DNA of 64,000 nt, taken from contig LLEY01000043.1 in the NCBI GenBank assembly GCA_001414485.1, forward strand, positions 360,147 to 424,146, in the 5' to 3' direction. Both the position numbers and the translations under genes were made by a program. Below are positions 1 through 13,367 of this stretch, in pieces. The stretch's first letter is position 1, and each line of letters begins with the position of its first letter. Below the pieces are notes generated by a model. The model made no database searches and had not been told where the DNA came from. It was given only the letters and a program-made list of their open reading frames with translations. Source of the stretch: Calycina herbarum. Lineage: Eukaryota; Ascomycota; Leotiomycetes; Helotiales; Pezizellaceae.

Positions 1-3000
1 GACCAACAAATAAATACCATACTGGAAGCAATTACCAACAAATAAACTAACCTGCTCTAGCCTCGCTAGCCGGCATCGGTCTCTGTCTCCTTTTCTTTCC
101 CCCACGCCCACGCCTCTGCAAACTTCATCATGTTCCACGACACACTGGAAACAGGATACTCTACCAGGGTCAATGCAGCCAAGTCTGTTCCTTCGCTCCC
201 CATTGACCATCCGTCTTCCACACCCAAATTCTGACGGAATCCTTTACCTCGGCCGCCTCAAGAGGATGCGATGCTTCTCCTCATTCGACCCTCTCGCCCC
301 TTGTCCTGGTACGTGACAGGAAGTGCAAAAGCAAAAGCAACCGCAACCGCTACGGTGTTTGCTCTATGGATACGCGGAAAAGGAGGAGACCCTCCGAGAG
401 CTAATGAAGCAGTTGCCATTGGCTATGCGCGGTTGGCAATCGACAATAAGCAATTGGCAACTTACAGTGCTGTCTACGAAGACTTGACGCCTTCAAAAGC
501 CTCACCCCATCCATCAGGTCTCGGAGACGCCTCCGAATGGACGATTTCGGTTACCGTGGCTGCTGTTTTGATGGCGGGATAACCAAATGGATACTGGTAA
601 CTGGCCGGTTCAAGATTCTGAACTGCCATCGAACTACTGCTGTCACAGACATGGTCCAAATCGCGGGAACGTCGTCGGCCGGCAAAGGTCACCCACCACC
701 CCAAGGGGGAGGTATGCTCTGCCCCGCAACGCCATGATATGATCACGAATGATGAAGAAATGCCAATCCCAAAAAGGCGAGAAGGGCGAATTTCCTGTCA
801 CAATCAACGTGATCGGCGTGGTTGTAACTTAACAATCATATCTGTCTCAGGGAGCAGGCCCAGGGGCACACGAGAAAGAGCACAGAGCAGACCAGACACC
901 TTTCATCCGATCTTCCTACGAACTGCGCATGTTTTGGCACCACGAACACGAGGCTCCCGCAACACCTGGGGCATCTCTCTGATCCATGTCCCTCTCTGTA
1001 ACCTCTTACCCAACAGCAACTCATTTTACTTTGTACGGACTAGTGTCGTGAGCGGTGGAGGGATCTGGGGGAGAGTATCAACAAGCGGATCACTGCTGGT
1101 GCTTGCTGGTGCCTCTGCATCGGGGAGAACAATTCTTCCGTACTATCACCACCATTGGCCACCTGTGGTGCCAATCCGAAGAGAGGTGGGCGTTCCTTCA
1201 CATTGGTTTCAGTCAACACAGCCACTGCCACTCAACCACTCTGTTCTGCTCTTCCCAGTACCTATCCGAACTCCGAATCTCCTTAGTCTAAGTCCCCTCA
1301 TGTTGAATCCAACCCCTTGGAAACCACCGTGATGCAGTTGTTGCATTTGTTGCACTTCCCTCGTTACTCCACAGACTCGGAGGGAAGAGATAGGGGCATT
1401 TCACGCGCGTGCAACCAACGCAAGGCGCCTGCTTTGTGTTCCTCAAGTTGGATTCCATAAACAGAAACGACTGGTGGCCGGCCGACATACGACACGGACA
1501 AGCGAGTTCCTGGGGGAAACCTTTCCAGAAGCTGTCAATTCTACATCCAACGGAGCATCAGCAGACAAAAAAGGAAACATTTCCCTTCAAGTCATCGATG
1601 CCGTCTCGTCCATCAGCCCTTGGACCCAATCGCACCAATTACTTTTGCCAAGAAGGGTTTGACACAGTCCTCCAGAGGAGAGACCAAGTACTCTCCCCCC
1701 CCCTAAATAAAATGTAAGCGCACGGCCGCTGTGCCATACTAAATGTCTGTGCACACTACATTTTATTTAGGGGGGGGGAGAGTAACGTCAACGGTAGATC
1801 GCCAATCATATACCTTCGGGACATTTTTTGCCCCCCCCCCCAACGTCCTTCCTGCAGATCGCGCTTATTATGCTGATACTCCTCCGTGAGTCGTGAGCAT
1901 TATTTCTTCATTCAACTACGACCAACAATACCGGGGATTTGCTGTCGTGCCAGGTGCCAGCCGGGGAACAAGTTCCGTGACTAACGAGCAACACAATTGG
2001 AGCGCAGTTGAGATCGCTTCTTCACGTTTAGTACTCGAGTATCCCTCCCTTCTGTGAATCTGGCCAGGGGTCACGGTAATCGGCAACAACTTCAGCTAAA
2101 GGTCGCCTTGGAACCCCTCACAGGGGGTCTGACATCTGAACCATAGGCCGGCCATGGGAACGACGATTCGTTGCCAGCAGACTTTACGGGGATTCTCCTT
2201 GACAACGGGAAGAATGGCCGGGTCCCAGCGCTGATCGACCCGCCCACGCCCACCCTGACCACTTCTTGCTCCGCCCCCATCTGGACGTCTAGCCTTGCGA
2301 ATAACGAGACGCCAAGGATGGAAGAAGAAGATGAACCATGAGCGACTAGCGGTTCGAGTCAAATTCCAAATGGCATCTCTAGAACAATGAAATCCCATTT
2401 TCAGGGTACTGACAGTGCATAACATTCGGCAGCAGCCCGTGCTCCAACAACACTCAAGAACTCTTATCCCAAAATGAGCCAGGGAACAACTTTACTCCTC
2501 CGTGCCTCAAATACTTCGTAGAGGTAAGTAGGCGTCAACTAGCTACAAAATAAATGCATGAAACTTGGGGTAGACCCATGTCGAAGCCTAGACTTCGAAA
2601 CATAATTGACGATTCCCTCTAGGATGTTGATCTATCCATCATCATTCATCGGGCTTAAGGGCATGTGGATATAACCATGAAGAGACTCTCGATCGAGTTA
2701 ACTCGTTATTGTGGACTCTTGGCCTACGTAGCGCTAGATCAAGTGTGGCATCACTATCCTTATTAGGGCCTGTGGAGAAATACCAAGTTGTATTCCAAAT
2801 GCTTTCGCTCGTCGAAAGCAGTTCTTCCTCAGATCCAATTGGACTGCTTGTTTTTGATATATTTCAAGATGCGTTCAATTCGCCTTAAGCAAGACGTTAA
2901 GGAGCCCCGGTAAGTTCGAGAGAACTTGACTAGGTCATCGTGGTATAGGAACCGTCCTATCGTGGATTGGTGTCAGTCACCCCAGGGACCTTTCAGCTCG

Positions 3001-4324
3001 CTAGACGACAGATATAGTGTTTCTCACACCAGCGCTGTCGAGGCTGGCCAAGGGACAAGCCAAGGCTGCCAAATGGTGCCTTCAGACGCACGTTCGTGTG
3101 AGGGATCATTGAACTAACCCGCTGATCAAATCGCAATACTTCCTTGTGCACACGGTCCGTCATCCGTTCGGCAGGTTGCATTTCTAAACGGACCCCTGTT
3201 CGGCATAGAATGTTTCCTTCGGGCATTTAATCTACAATCTACACCAGGGCTAGGATACTGACCCTTCTCAGCTGGCTCGAGGGTCCAAAGGGGAATTGCA
3301 GTTGCGATACGTTGATTGCAATCGCCCCGCAAAGCTCTTTAGCTCCAGTCCCTCTTGCTAAATCCCGTTGACGAATCAACACAATTTAGCTCCTTGTCCC
3401 TTGCTATGCACGGTTAGCAATCCCCTGAAAACAATCTGTTCTGGCATGACCGGACAATAGTTGATATGGGATCCTTGTACGCTGAATTGATGACGGACTA
3501 CACATGCCACCAAACTTGGCCTCTAACGTCTTTCGTTATTTCTCTCCAGTCGCAACCAACCACTGCTTTGTATTGTTTGGGACGCCTGGGCCCACAAGTC
3601 TCATCGTGCCTATTCCCATAGCTCTCGGGTCTTTTCCCACCATCGATTCCCTCCTGTATATTCAGCCTTCTCCGCATAGATTACCTTCGATCACTTTCAG
3701 GCCAAACCAGGACCAACCACTTTGCTTCGTCTCTATCCACTCTAACATCTGTGCAACTTTTCGTGGACTCAAGAGCTGAAGTCCAAATATACTTAACCAT
3801 CCCCTCTCCGCTTCCTTCTGGCTCTCAAAGATTCCAACCTCTACACAACTACCTTTGCCCACGTCACAATCCACATAACATATCCCAAGCACGCTGCTGC
3901 TCAAGGCTGTCATCTACAATATCCTATTGTGTCAGTTCACTGAAAGCTTTCAAAGTGGCGTCCTCACTCGCCCTAGGCCCAGCTAGTTTGGTGCCAAATC
4001 ATTTTAACAGTACGTTGTGATATCAGTATCCTTCCACTTCTTTACCCTACCAGCGTTTGATTGTACCTATCTCGGCAGTGTCAATATGTCATAGTAGGAG
4101 ACAGATGAGGCCATCGTCTTTCATGACCCAGGCCAGAACACCTTGTCTGCTCCTACTTGATGCATGGTGCTAATTTAGCTGTATATCTCTGCGTTCTATC
4201 ACATAAAAATCCAAACTTCCTTCCTGCAAAGCGACTTGAATATTATTCATTTGTTTCAACCCATTTTCTTGCATTTTGAGATGCTAACAATAGGACAGCT
4301 TCTACAAACTACTTCTTCCCGGGA
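1..4324. other. no supported gene; upstream region of the homeobox gene
   Basis: I find no reading frame here with recognisable protein character. All open frames are short and lack family motifs or plausible splice partners. The stretch from about 3.5 to 4.3 kb is pyrimidine-rich, as fungal promoters and leaders often are. A CTAAC branch-like site followed by ACAG near 4265-4298 suggests the end of an intron in the 5' leader of the homeobox gene. The one clear structure is the inverted repeat at 1690-1783. A run of 12 C lies near 1831-1842. Confidence 0.5.
1690..1783. repeat. perfect 27-bp inverted repeat with 40-bp loop
   Basis: Arms 1690-1716 and 1757-1783 are exact reverse complements. 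Each contains a run of nine C or G followed by the AT-rich block TAAATAAAATGTA. The 40-bp loop holds its own short palindromic stretch (GCACGGCCGCTGTGC-like). No gene or coding potential is attached. It could be a small fold-back element or the two ends of a miniature inverted-repeat transposon. Confidence 0.85.
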
Positions 4325-5803
4325 ATGTCACTCTCGGCCTCAAGCTACGCAGACCGCTCGGGGGTAGATCTGTTCCGGACTTCGAGACATGCCGAAGGAA
4401 CAGGAAGAAGGGACGATCGAGATGTCAACACTTTTCGAATCTTATCCCCGCATATGGGAAGGAACGACCGAGATGTCTTCCGAACCTCGCCACAAAACGG
4501 AAGAAGAAGGCACGAACAAGACGTTCCAGGTGTTTTTGGGAGGTCTAATAATTCCACTCCGCATCTCAGAGAAACGCCTCTCAGAGACACAAAGATGACG
4601 GACGAAAGAGAACTCCCAGAACGCCAGTCACTCCCATCCATTCGATCAGCAATCCCAGAGCTTCAATCATCTGTCCCACGAGGTGCAGAATCTGATTTCG
4701 TGGAATCGAGAAACGGGTCAAACTCAGAGTATGTGGCTTCCTCGCCACGCCCAAAACGGCAGAGACTTTCTCTGGGAAGAGAGCGGGATTTTGGAGAACA
4801 GTCCACCCCAAGGGGATATGAACCAATTTACCAATCCCAAAGCGCAGCAATCTCACCTACAAACTCCTCCCTCAGCCAATGGAATGCAATGTCCTCTGCC
4901 AGTGACTCTCGGGTGGGATCCAGCCTTAGCAGTCCTCATGGTTCAACACGGGGACTTCCAGCTATTCGCACATCGATTTCCCACAATGAGATGCGAGAAC
5001 CATATGCCAATACATTTCCTCCATCCACGCAAGAGGTACCTGTCCAACAGAACGCCCTCAATCGACATCAAGAGTTTTCTCAGCGCCCAGAAATTCTTCA
5101 GATGGAGCGAAGGACATCGTATGCATCAGAAGTAATTCACACTGAACGAAGGACCTCTTATGCACCGCCAATTGAGCCTTTCCCCTCTACTGTATATCAG
5201 CAACCTGCGATGCCTTATAGCTATCACCAACACCAACACCATCCCCGCGGACAATCGTACTCCGGACCCTCTGGATCACCATTTTCTCATGACCGAACTC
5301 CTTTCTGGAACAACCATCACAATGTCTACCCAGGCTCGAGTTCGAATTATGGTGTTGCGGATCCAGGAAATGAGAACAAACAACGAAAACGGAGAGGTAA
5401 CCTCCCAAAGGAGACGACCGATAAACTGCGAACATGGTTTATAGGTCACTTGTCCCATCCCTATCCAACAGAAGATGAAAAGCAGGAGCTTATGAGGCAA
5501 ACCGGACTGCAAATTAGTACGAATCCCTTCTTCTAACCTCACTGGTATCTTGCTAACAATTTGACTCCAGATCAAATCTCCAATTGGTTCATCAATGCAC
5601 GCCGGAGACAATTACCTGCAATGATCAACAATGCTCGAGCGGAAAACGACGCAAGAGCTGCTAGAGACGATCGAATGGCACCGGTTGAGGGCAACAGTGA
5701 CTACGATAATGACAGGCGCTCCGAAGGTGACAGCGCATACGATGACGAATATGACAGCTCGATGAGAAACGGACGGTATTCTAATAAGCGTGGGAGCGTA
5801 TGA
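4325..5803 (+). CDS. TALE-class homeodomain transcription factor
   Basis: This is a nuclear DNA-binding regulator of about 474 residues. Exon 1 is 4325-5516 and exon 2 is 5571-5803. The 54-bp intron starts GTACGA, has a TGCTAAC branch site and ends CCAG. The first ~345 residues are low-complexity (S, R, Q, P-rich) and probably disordered. A basic stretch (KQRKRRGNLPKE) opens the homeodomain at about residues 350-415. The PYP loop insertion between helices 1 and 2 marks the TALE (KN) class. Helix 3 (ISNWFINARRR) is assembled across the splice, with the codon for N split by the intron, and supplies the WF-N-R DNA-contact core. The acidic tail is rich in D, E, N and Y. The start is the first ATG of the long frame. 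I infer a developmental or conidiation regulator, as for other fungal homeobox genes; the exact orthologue is not known to me. Confidence 0.93.
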
Positions 5804-8800
5804 TGACTGCAACCCAGTTCGGATTCTCAGGTGCCCGATACATGTCCGCTTCGTGGGGATCTGGACTACTTCCAGCTACACTATTACACGTCATCACTCT
5901 TGATAGAATTGATACGATATTACTGTCTTTCGAAAGAGTAGCGTTCAAATCAAATACTATCGGCTGCCGACTGCCGATAACTTCCACACAAAGCATTCCT
6001 CCCCCCTTCATTCATCTTAGATTTCATGGTCTCACGATAATATCCTCTAAACTTCATGATCATTGCGCTAGACCAGGGACTTGCTTTCATTGGCAGTTTT
6101 CTCCCACTTTCCTACTTTGGGTATCAGGAATTCTGGCGTTCACCCTCGGAGGTCTTGGGCAAAATTCATTGTTGGAGTAGATGATTCATTTTTTGATACC
6201 CGTTTCTTGTACAACTGTACCAAAAAGTCTCTGTAACTATCACTAGGTGGATACTTTTTAATAAAAAAAATGGCATTGATTTTGCCTCTGCTTTTTTAGA
6301 TTCTTTTGTTTGAATTGCGATTGGTGGGTGAGTGATGTCATGCTAGTGGAGGCCAGCTAACTATCAAGTGATAGAATAGATGAGTAATGAGTGAGGTCAA
6401 AATATCCACTTCGTTAGAAAATGTCCACGGCAAAAGCTGGCCGTCTAAACTTACTATCGCTGTGGAAACTTTCAGGAACTGAACAATAGAAGACAAGTAG
6501 GTATCAAGAGAGGTAAAAAAAAATACCCACCTCGCCTAGAAAGGCACTGGTAGTAGTTATGTACAGTAAGTTCGTGTCAACCTTTTTGACTTTAGTTTCA
6601 AGGTTGGACGTCGGTGGACTAAATTAGCTTGATCCCAACAATGCCCAACATCAACTAGTTCGGTATTTTACTTTTTTTTTAACCTCGAGAGCGATTGGAT
6701 TACGAGGATTACGAGGATTACGCCTGACAAGTGACAGAGTTCGTACTGTTTTGTTTTGTTTGTTGTTTCGTTTTGCGGGCAGCTTGAGATGGGATGAAAC
6801 GGGTCTAAGGCTTGGGAAAGAAGACCATCTCAAAACTCCAAACACCCTTGAATTCGGGATACACTGGTTGTTCCTCGCATAAGTTTAAACCTACGGTGTT
6901 AGTCTAGTCTCCTCAGTCAAAATTCCTCTCGTTCTCGTCTTTTTCTTCCGTCAAAGTGTATCGTGTGTAAGTTCAACCAACAATATCGATGGCGGAAAAT
7001 AGGAAGGAAGGGAAATAGCATCCTCTGAAAGATGGCATGAGTAGAAGAAAAAGTGAGGCGGAAATAAGAAAAGGTACCAAGGTACATTTATTTAAGCTTC
7101 TGTACCCCTGGTGAAAATCACTGGATCAAGTGAGGAGATCTTGGTTCGCTTATCGCGGCTATTGTGGATCGAACCTATAGTTGAGGATCGTTATTGACAG
7201 GGGCTACGATCCTTGTTAGGCGTTTACCGATGATGGTTTTGAGATATACACGAGTATACGAGGCGCATTGATTTGGTGTTGGCTAGTAGTTGATGCGAGG
7301 TAGTCCTTTTGGGTGAGGATGGTTCGTGGATGAGGCGGCCTTTTCTTTGGTGGTGTTAAATTACGTGTTGCTGTAATGACATTGTCACTGTGTCACTTTC
7401 ATACTTGACAATGGATCTTAGAAGTAGCAGCGGGATTATAAATAGACTAAAATGGTTGATGTCAATGTTGTCACTTGGCAGTGTTGCTAAATTCTGTAGC
7501 TATCGAATTTGGGAACCGTCATGAGTTTAATGCATTGACAAGCTGGAAGTTGGTGAAGGAATGTAGAGTTCATATTGACGTTGCCAACTTGTCAGCTCTT
7601 CTTATTAAATTCTCTAAGCTCTTCAGCTTTCAAGTCGTCATACTTTTATTTCATCATGGGAAAGTGGCCAATTGTCGACTTCCATTCGTTTCCCGGTGAA
7701 GGATTTACTTCAACGAACTCCATCAACCAATCTCCCATCATAATTTTTGTTTCCCAAATAATTCAGCTCGCCCGAAATTTCCCGAGCGAAAAAAGAAAAC
7801 ATCGACAAGAAGCCCACTCTTGACTCTAAATCCCAATCTCTCCAATCGTTTTCCATCTCATACTTGATGGAGTAAATTAAATTGAAGCACAAGACATAAT
7901 GAGAAACGTTTAACATGTCAATACGAGGCCATCTACTTTGACGCATGAATTAAGACCCGAATACGCTGGTCTTGAACCCCCAAAAAGTAATAACAAAGGT
8001 TGGAATAAATGAATTAATATATAAGAAAACGTTCCCACCTATGGTATAAAAACCCCTCCGCCACTTGAATACTTTGGTCTTGACGCCCCAAAACAAGAAT
8101 GACACTGGAATGCACATGGGCAGAAATCTCGTCATTCAAGTGTAGCATCGAAACAGTTTCCTTCTCCCCAGATACAGTAAATCGAAAGTATCATTTAACC
8201 AAAATACCAACAAGGCAGTTTGAACTTCTGAAATCCCAATAGGTACGTACTACTGTCGAATATTTCACTGCTTTCGAATTTTCCTGTATTGTCGAACTTG
8301 AGAAATATGTCAGTTTCGTGAAGGGGAAACAATATTACAACCAGGTCATTCAAGTTAATCATCATATCTCCTCCCATGACTTCTAATCCCTCAGAGTTCA
8401 AAACCTCAGCCATATCTCGTCCCATCCTCACTCAACTAACAAACATTACCCCAACCTCTCCGAGCAACCAAATAAACCCCCAAGCCTTATTCAAAACCCA
8501 CACAATCTTTAACCTTATTTTCCCCGACTATCTCACGTAACTCTATTCACCAACTTTAATTATGATAAACTTATAGGATAATCCTTTTCAATAAACATTC
8601 TTCGGATGAACAGTCGACGATAGCAAGTTCAATTTCCAACCAACTTAAAGAATTCATTCCTCAAATAACGACCTGTCATCGCATCAAAATCGCGAGGCTT
8701 ACCAAGTTGCATTGACGACATTTTGGCATACGTCAGAAGCTGACGAGCTTACATAGCATGCTTTTCAGCTGTCCATCAACTTAACACCAAAAGTGGGAGA

Positions 8801-9706
8801 AGCCGCCAACTAACTTAGCAGTGAATTGAGTAGAGAATCCGACAGCTCAGCTTCTGGTAATGAATCATGACTTACTAAGTAAGCTGAAATACTAGCTATC
8901 TAATAGTCTCAAGAAGACTCCACCTACTGGTGTGCTAAAAGCCTGTCATTGACTCAAGTAGGCTCTGATAGTACCATATCTAGCTGGCAATCCTCACTTG
9001 TCAAAAGTGTCCAAAATTCAGCTGGCCTTGAGCGATTTCATCGGGTAATATTTCGTGATGAATCATGTATGAGTCGTCGAGAACGCCAGACTTGGATTTT
9101 CTCTTGGCTCATTCACGAATTAGTCGCAAAAAAGCAAAAATCTTTTCCCACTTCACAGCTCACAAATCAAAAGCCACAAAGCATTCATTTTGAAATCATT
9201 AAAATTCGCTCTCGAACGGACATTTTTGCATCCCTCGAAACAAAAGTGGTGACTATGAAACAACAGTGACTATCAACAAAACTTCTCTTCTCCCTCTCCG
9301 GAGGAAAAAATGGGAAAAAGAAAGAAAGGGGGGAATCCATGCAACAAGAACCCATCGATCGTCAAGTGAACAGAGTCACTACCTGTACGAGTCCAAACGT
9401 GAAAACCATACCGCCACAGTACAAGGCAAGGGTACTTGAACCACTCCACCAAAAGAACGTTCGTTACTCCCCAGCGCCCCCAAATATATTAGACAACCAA
9501 CCCCAGTGACAGACAAATTATCCTTCCTTGTCATCATGCCAGAATACTCCTAACAAACTCCATCAATCCGCCATTCAAAGATCAAAGCTCCCAATTTTTG
9601 ACCGAGAACGACAGACGTTATGCAAACACCCCGAACGCCAGAAAATCGAACGCAATGAATGATACGCTAAAGACGAGGCCAAAACATCTTATGCATCGCC
9701 GCTGCT
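5804..9706. other. gene-free spacer
   Basis: About 3.9 kb lie between the homeobox stop and the kinesin stop with no convincing coding sequence. Frames of 60-106 codons exist but show no family motif, biased composition or splice partners. Minor structures are three copies of a GGATTACGA-type decamer near 6695-6722, and a stretch near 8250-8300 with several TCGAA words resembling the dispersed repeat seen at 21-24 kb. The composition becomes A/T-rich after about 7.4 kb. Confidence 0.5.
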
Positions 9707-12700
9707 TCAGCTTTTGCTGCCACTTCGATCATTAACTTTGGTCGACTTCTTCGCCGTTCCGATGTGGGTATTGTGAACCTGGAAAATGTTAGATTATGAT
9801 CAAGTGTTGAATGGAAGAGAGGGTAATTACCTTGGTAGCAAATTTCAAACTCGTCAAAGTTTCTGTCAAATGTGCCTGCATCGGACTCGCCATGACAAAC
9901 ATGAGAGTCTTGGAATTGCCCCCAAGCGAGTATTGGAGCAAGTGGGTCAACTTGGAGTTGCGGTAAGGGATGTGGCTGCCCTCCTTGCCTTGTCCCAGGG
10001 CTGCAATAACGTCGCCCAAGCAACTCAAACTCTTGTTGATGTTCTGGGTCTCCTTCTTTCTGTCGCCTTCAGCCCCCGATGACTTGAGTCTCTCTGAGCC
10101 AGCCAAATCGACCAAGTTAAGGGTGCCCTCGGAGGTTTCACCAGTCGTGCTGTTGTGGCCGATAAGCTTGAGCATGAAGACGGAATGAGAACGGGAAGAT
10201 CGCTCGTTGGACTTTGTTGCCGCAACCCGTCGGTTAGAGTCTGCCTGCTTGAGAATGAACTCAACGGTATCCACCGAGGTCATGGGGACAGTCTTGATGC
10301 CCGTGACAATCGTTTGCTTCTTCTGGTCGTCGTGGCGAATCTCATGCTTCTTCTTCTCGGAATCTTTGGAGCTGGATAGCAGGTCGTTGATCTCTTCATT
10401 GTAAACTTCAATAAAGGATCCCTCCATGGTATATTTCCATCCCTTCTCCTCGAGGTTGCGAGCCGTCTCGTAGATTTGATGTGTTGCGCGAGGAATCATG
10501 CCATCGGCCGACGACATGGTGTGGGTCTTTCCGGATCCAGTTTGACCATATGCGAAGATGGAGACGTTGTAGCCATCGAGTGCACTCTGTACAAGTTGCT
10601 GGATCTCGCCAAACACTTCTTCGTTGGTGGTGGAAGGTCCAAACATTCGATCAAACGAGAACGCATGCGTCTTCTTGGTAATTGTCCCGAGACTGCTCTT
10701 CTCCTCCTTCCCTATAATTTCAAGCTCCTTTGATTCTTTGTCGGAATCGGGAAACTGAATCTGAGCCACTTCGCCATCTGCATTGCCGGCTGGTCGGATT
10801 CGGGCCATAACTCGGATATTTCCTTTGAGTTCCTGGACCGTGTTGAAAAGGATTCGGCGTATTGTCTCCTCCTTGATAAGTTTCGCTTGACAATCCTCCG
10901 CCTTTCGGTTCGCCTGTTGAAGTCTCTCCTCCATCTCTGCAAAACTGTCGGATTGAGCCTTGCTGCCGGACTCGAGGAAGGAGATCCTAGCACGAAGGCT
11001 AGCGAGAGTACTTTCTTGCGCCTGGATGGTTTCTGCTGCTTCGGCCGCTCTCTTCTGCATCACTTCTCGAGCTGCTGCAAGACTCGTTTGGGCCTCGCTC
11101 TTGAGGAAACGTTCCTGGTCCAGGTCCGCTCGCACCGATTGGAGATCACTCTTCAGATTCTGTATCTCGCGATCTTTGTTTTCTAATACTAAGTGTTGAT
11201 TCTCGTCGCCCTTTGCAATCTTACCCTCAAGTTCCTGTATCAACTGTGCTTGTCGAGTCCGCTCTTCCTCGAGGGTAGTCTCGTATTTCTTCTCCAGAGC
11301 ACGTGTGGCATCTTCAAGCTCCAAAGCTGCTCGTCGCTCAACGGCTTGGATCTCGTCACGGTGAGTTCGCGAAGCTCGTTCCGACTCGTCGGTATGATTA
11401 CGGCGGAGTTTTTCCAACTCGTTTCGATGTGTTCGTTCGGCATCTTCTGTTGCGTTACGGTTGGCTCTCATCTGGTCGTCGAGGTCCGAAGTTGTTGTCT
11501 GGAGCTTTCGTTCAAGTCCTACCGCCTTCTCCCGTAGGAGATCAAGATCAGCATTGAGCATCTTATTCTCTGTAGTTAATTTTGTATTGTTCATGTTGAG
11601 ATCGAGGACTAATCACATAATATGTCAGTAAAAACCCGAATGGCAAGGTCCCTTGGGATGTATACTTTGCGTTGTATAACCAGACACCATGCGTTCATGA
11701 TTACTTTGCTCCTGTGACATGACTTCTTTTGCCTCCTTCATTTGCTTGAACATTGCATCCATATCGTTCATCCGACTATCGATATCTTCTGGGCCCCATG
11801 CTATAAAATCAGTGTTAGAATATCTTTTTGAACGTGTGTTTTGCTTGAATCGATTCTTTGAAGTTCGGGATGGGGTATGAGGGGTAGCATTCATTCCCCA
11901 ATTCTTGGTTGGAACTGGAATCTGTGAAGGCGTCTTGGGATTCAAAGCAACTAAGCTATCCTCAGGCTGCTCAAACAACACAAGTGCTGTCTCGCCGCCT
12001 CCTCTTAGACTTTGACGTCCATTGCTCAATGAATACCTGGTTGACAACGATGGTCTAGGGGTTGGCTTGACTGCTGTAGTAATCGCTTGATCTTCTTCTG
12101 ATTGATAACCATCATCGTCGCTATCAATTCGGAGCCGTGCCAATGCCGAACTAACAGAGCTATCTGTTGTATTACTAACAGAGCGTTGAGACCAATCGGA
12201 TTCTGAATATTGACATGCTTGCAACTCATTACTTGGGAAAGCTGCAGACGTACCCTTTCGATTTGCATCCCCGTCCATCTGAGTATTTGTTGAGGGAGCG
12301 GGTAGAAATTTCGTCAGGGCCTGCGAGGGTCTTGTGGATGTCGATTGACTGAATACATTTGTACGACTTGCTGCTGAGGCGGAACGTCCATGCCCAGGGC
12401 CAACACTTTTCGAAAAGTCGGCTCGTGGATCTTTTCTGTTAAGGGAGTTCCCGCGGGAAGAGGAAGGGTTTCGGACGCCGTAATTAGATGAACCGATATT
12501 CTTCTAAAGAGTTGATTGTTAGCAGAGGAACTTTGAATTACAAAGGTCGAGTTATAGTTCCACTAGAACTGGGATAACCATTTGAAACTCGCTGTTGGGG
12601 TCTGGGGCTATTTTGTTCATCCGGAAGAAGTATGGCTTGGGTAGTAAAAGCTCCCTCTTGGGATAGCTGGCCTTCATGTCTAGTTGACAGAGGCAAGGCG

Positions 12701-13367
12701 TGATAAAAGAGAATCGGGGAAGAGAGGGGTGGGATAGAAGGCCGCCAGATCGAATGGAACTTGTGTAATAAATCCAGCATTCAGGTCAGGACTGGTGAAA
12801 GTACAATCGTGAAAGATATACTGTATAATATTACGAGCATATCCAAAATTATCTCGAATACCATGAATGACGTTCGCGCTAAATTGAAAGGGGCCCAGAA
12901 ATGAGGGTACTGCCGCCACGTGTGTACTTCACCAACTCTTGTAGGACCGGGCTCAAAGTTCGGATGCTGGAGGGATTTCGAATGGAATTATACGAACTTA
13001 CTTTTGCCTTGGCGAGGGATGTAGCCTGGACACCAGATACAGTTGAGGGTTGAGGTAGACTCCTAGGTAGTTGTGATGAAGCGGGTTCTCCAGCTCTCTC
13101 AGCCAACGTTTTGCGCTTGGGTTCTGGCTCAGTATCTGCAATATCCCCGTCAGCCCCATGTCCATTCGCAGTTTCCATCGCGAATATCTGCGCAGACTTA
13201 CAGGAACCCATTCGATGTTTGGAGGCGGTGCTCGGTGGCGGCATCTTCGAGACGGGAATCTTTGCACGCGTGTTGCTTTCCGATTCAGATATTTCGTTGA
13301 GCGCCTTTGATGGAGAGGGAAGACGAGTTGTACTGGGCGGTCGAGCTATGCGCGACGACTCACGCAT
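9707..13367 (-). CDS. klpA: kinesin-14 (C-terminal motor, KlpA/Kar3 type)
   Basis: This is a minus-end-directed microtubule motor acting in spindle assembly. My model has five exons: 13367-13202, 13135-13002, 12503-11666, 11608-9831 and 9778-9707, giving 995 residues. All junctions are GT-AG and in phase. Residues 1 to about 380 are S/P-rich and probably microtubule-binding. A coiled coil follows to about 640. The neck and motor start at LKGNIRVMARIRP. P-loop GQTGSGKTHTM, switch I NERSSRSHS and switch II LVDLAGSER are intact. The last exon supplies VHNTHIGTAKKSTKV, the usual end of this family. The 66-bp intron 13136-13201 is a multiple of three and open in frame, so it could be read through. 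The 498-bp intron 12504-13001 is long for this locus but phase 0 at both sides. The start is MRESSRIARPPSTTR, a typical opening. Neighbours do not suggest an operon-like link. Confidence 0.93.

Noticed and set aside
271..1717. Several overlapping open frames of 60-197 codons on both strands
   Set aside because: They overlap each other, have no motif, no consistent codon bias and no splice partners. They are chance frames in GC-balanced DNA.
2330..2400. GGTTCGAGTC word suggesting a tRNA T-arm
   Set aside because: No matching acceptor, D or anticodon stems could be paired around it.
5800..6180. 126-codon frame just after the homeobox stop
   Set aside because: It overlaps the stop region of the homeobox gene and lies in its 3' untranslated region. 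The composition is random.
8949..9269. 106-codon frame in the spacer before the kinesin
   Set aside because: No motif or hydrophobic pattern and a poor start context. It probably occurs by chance.
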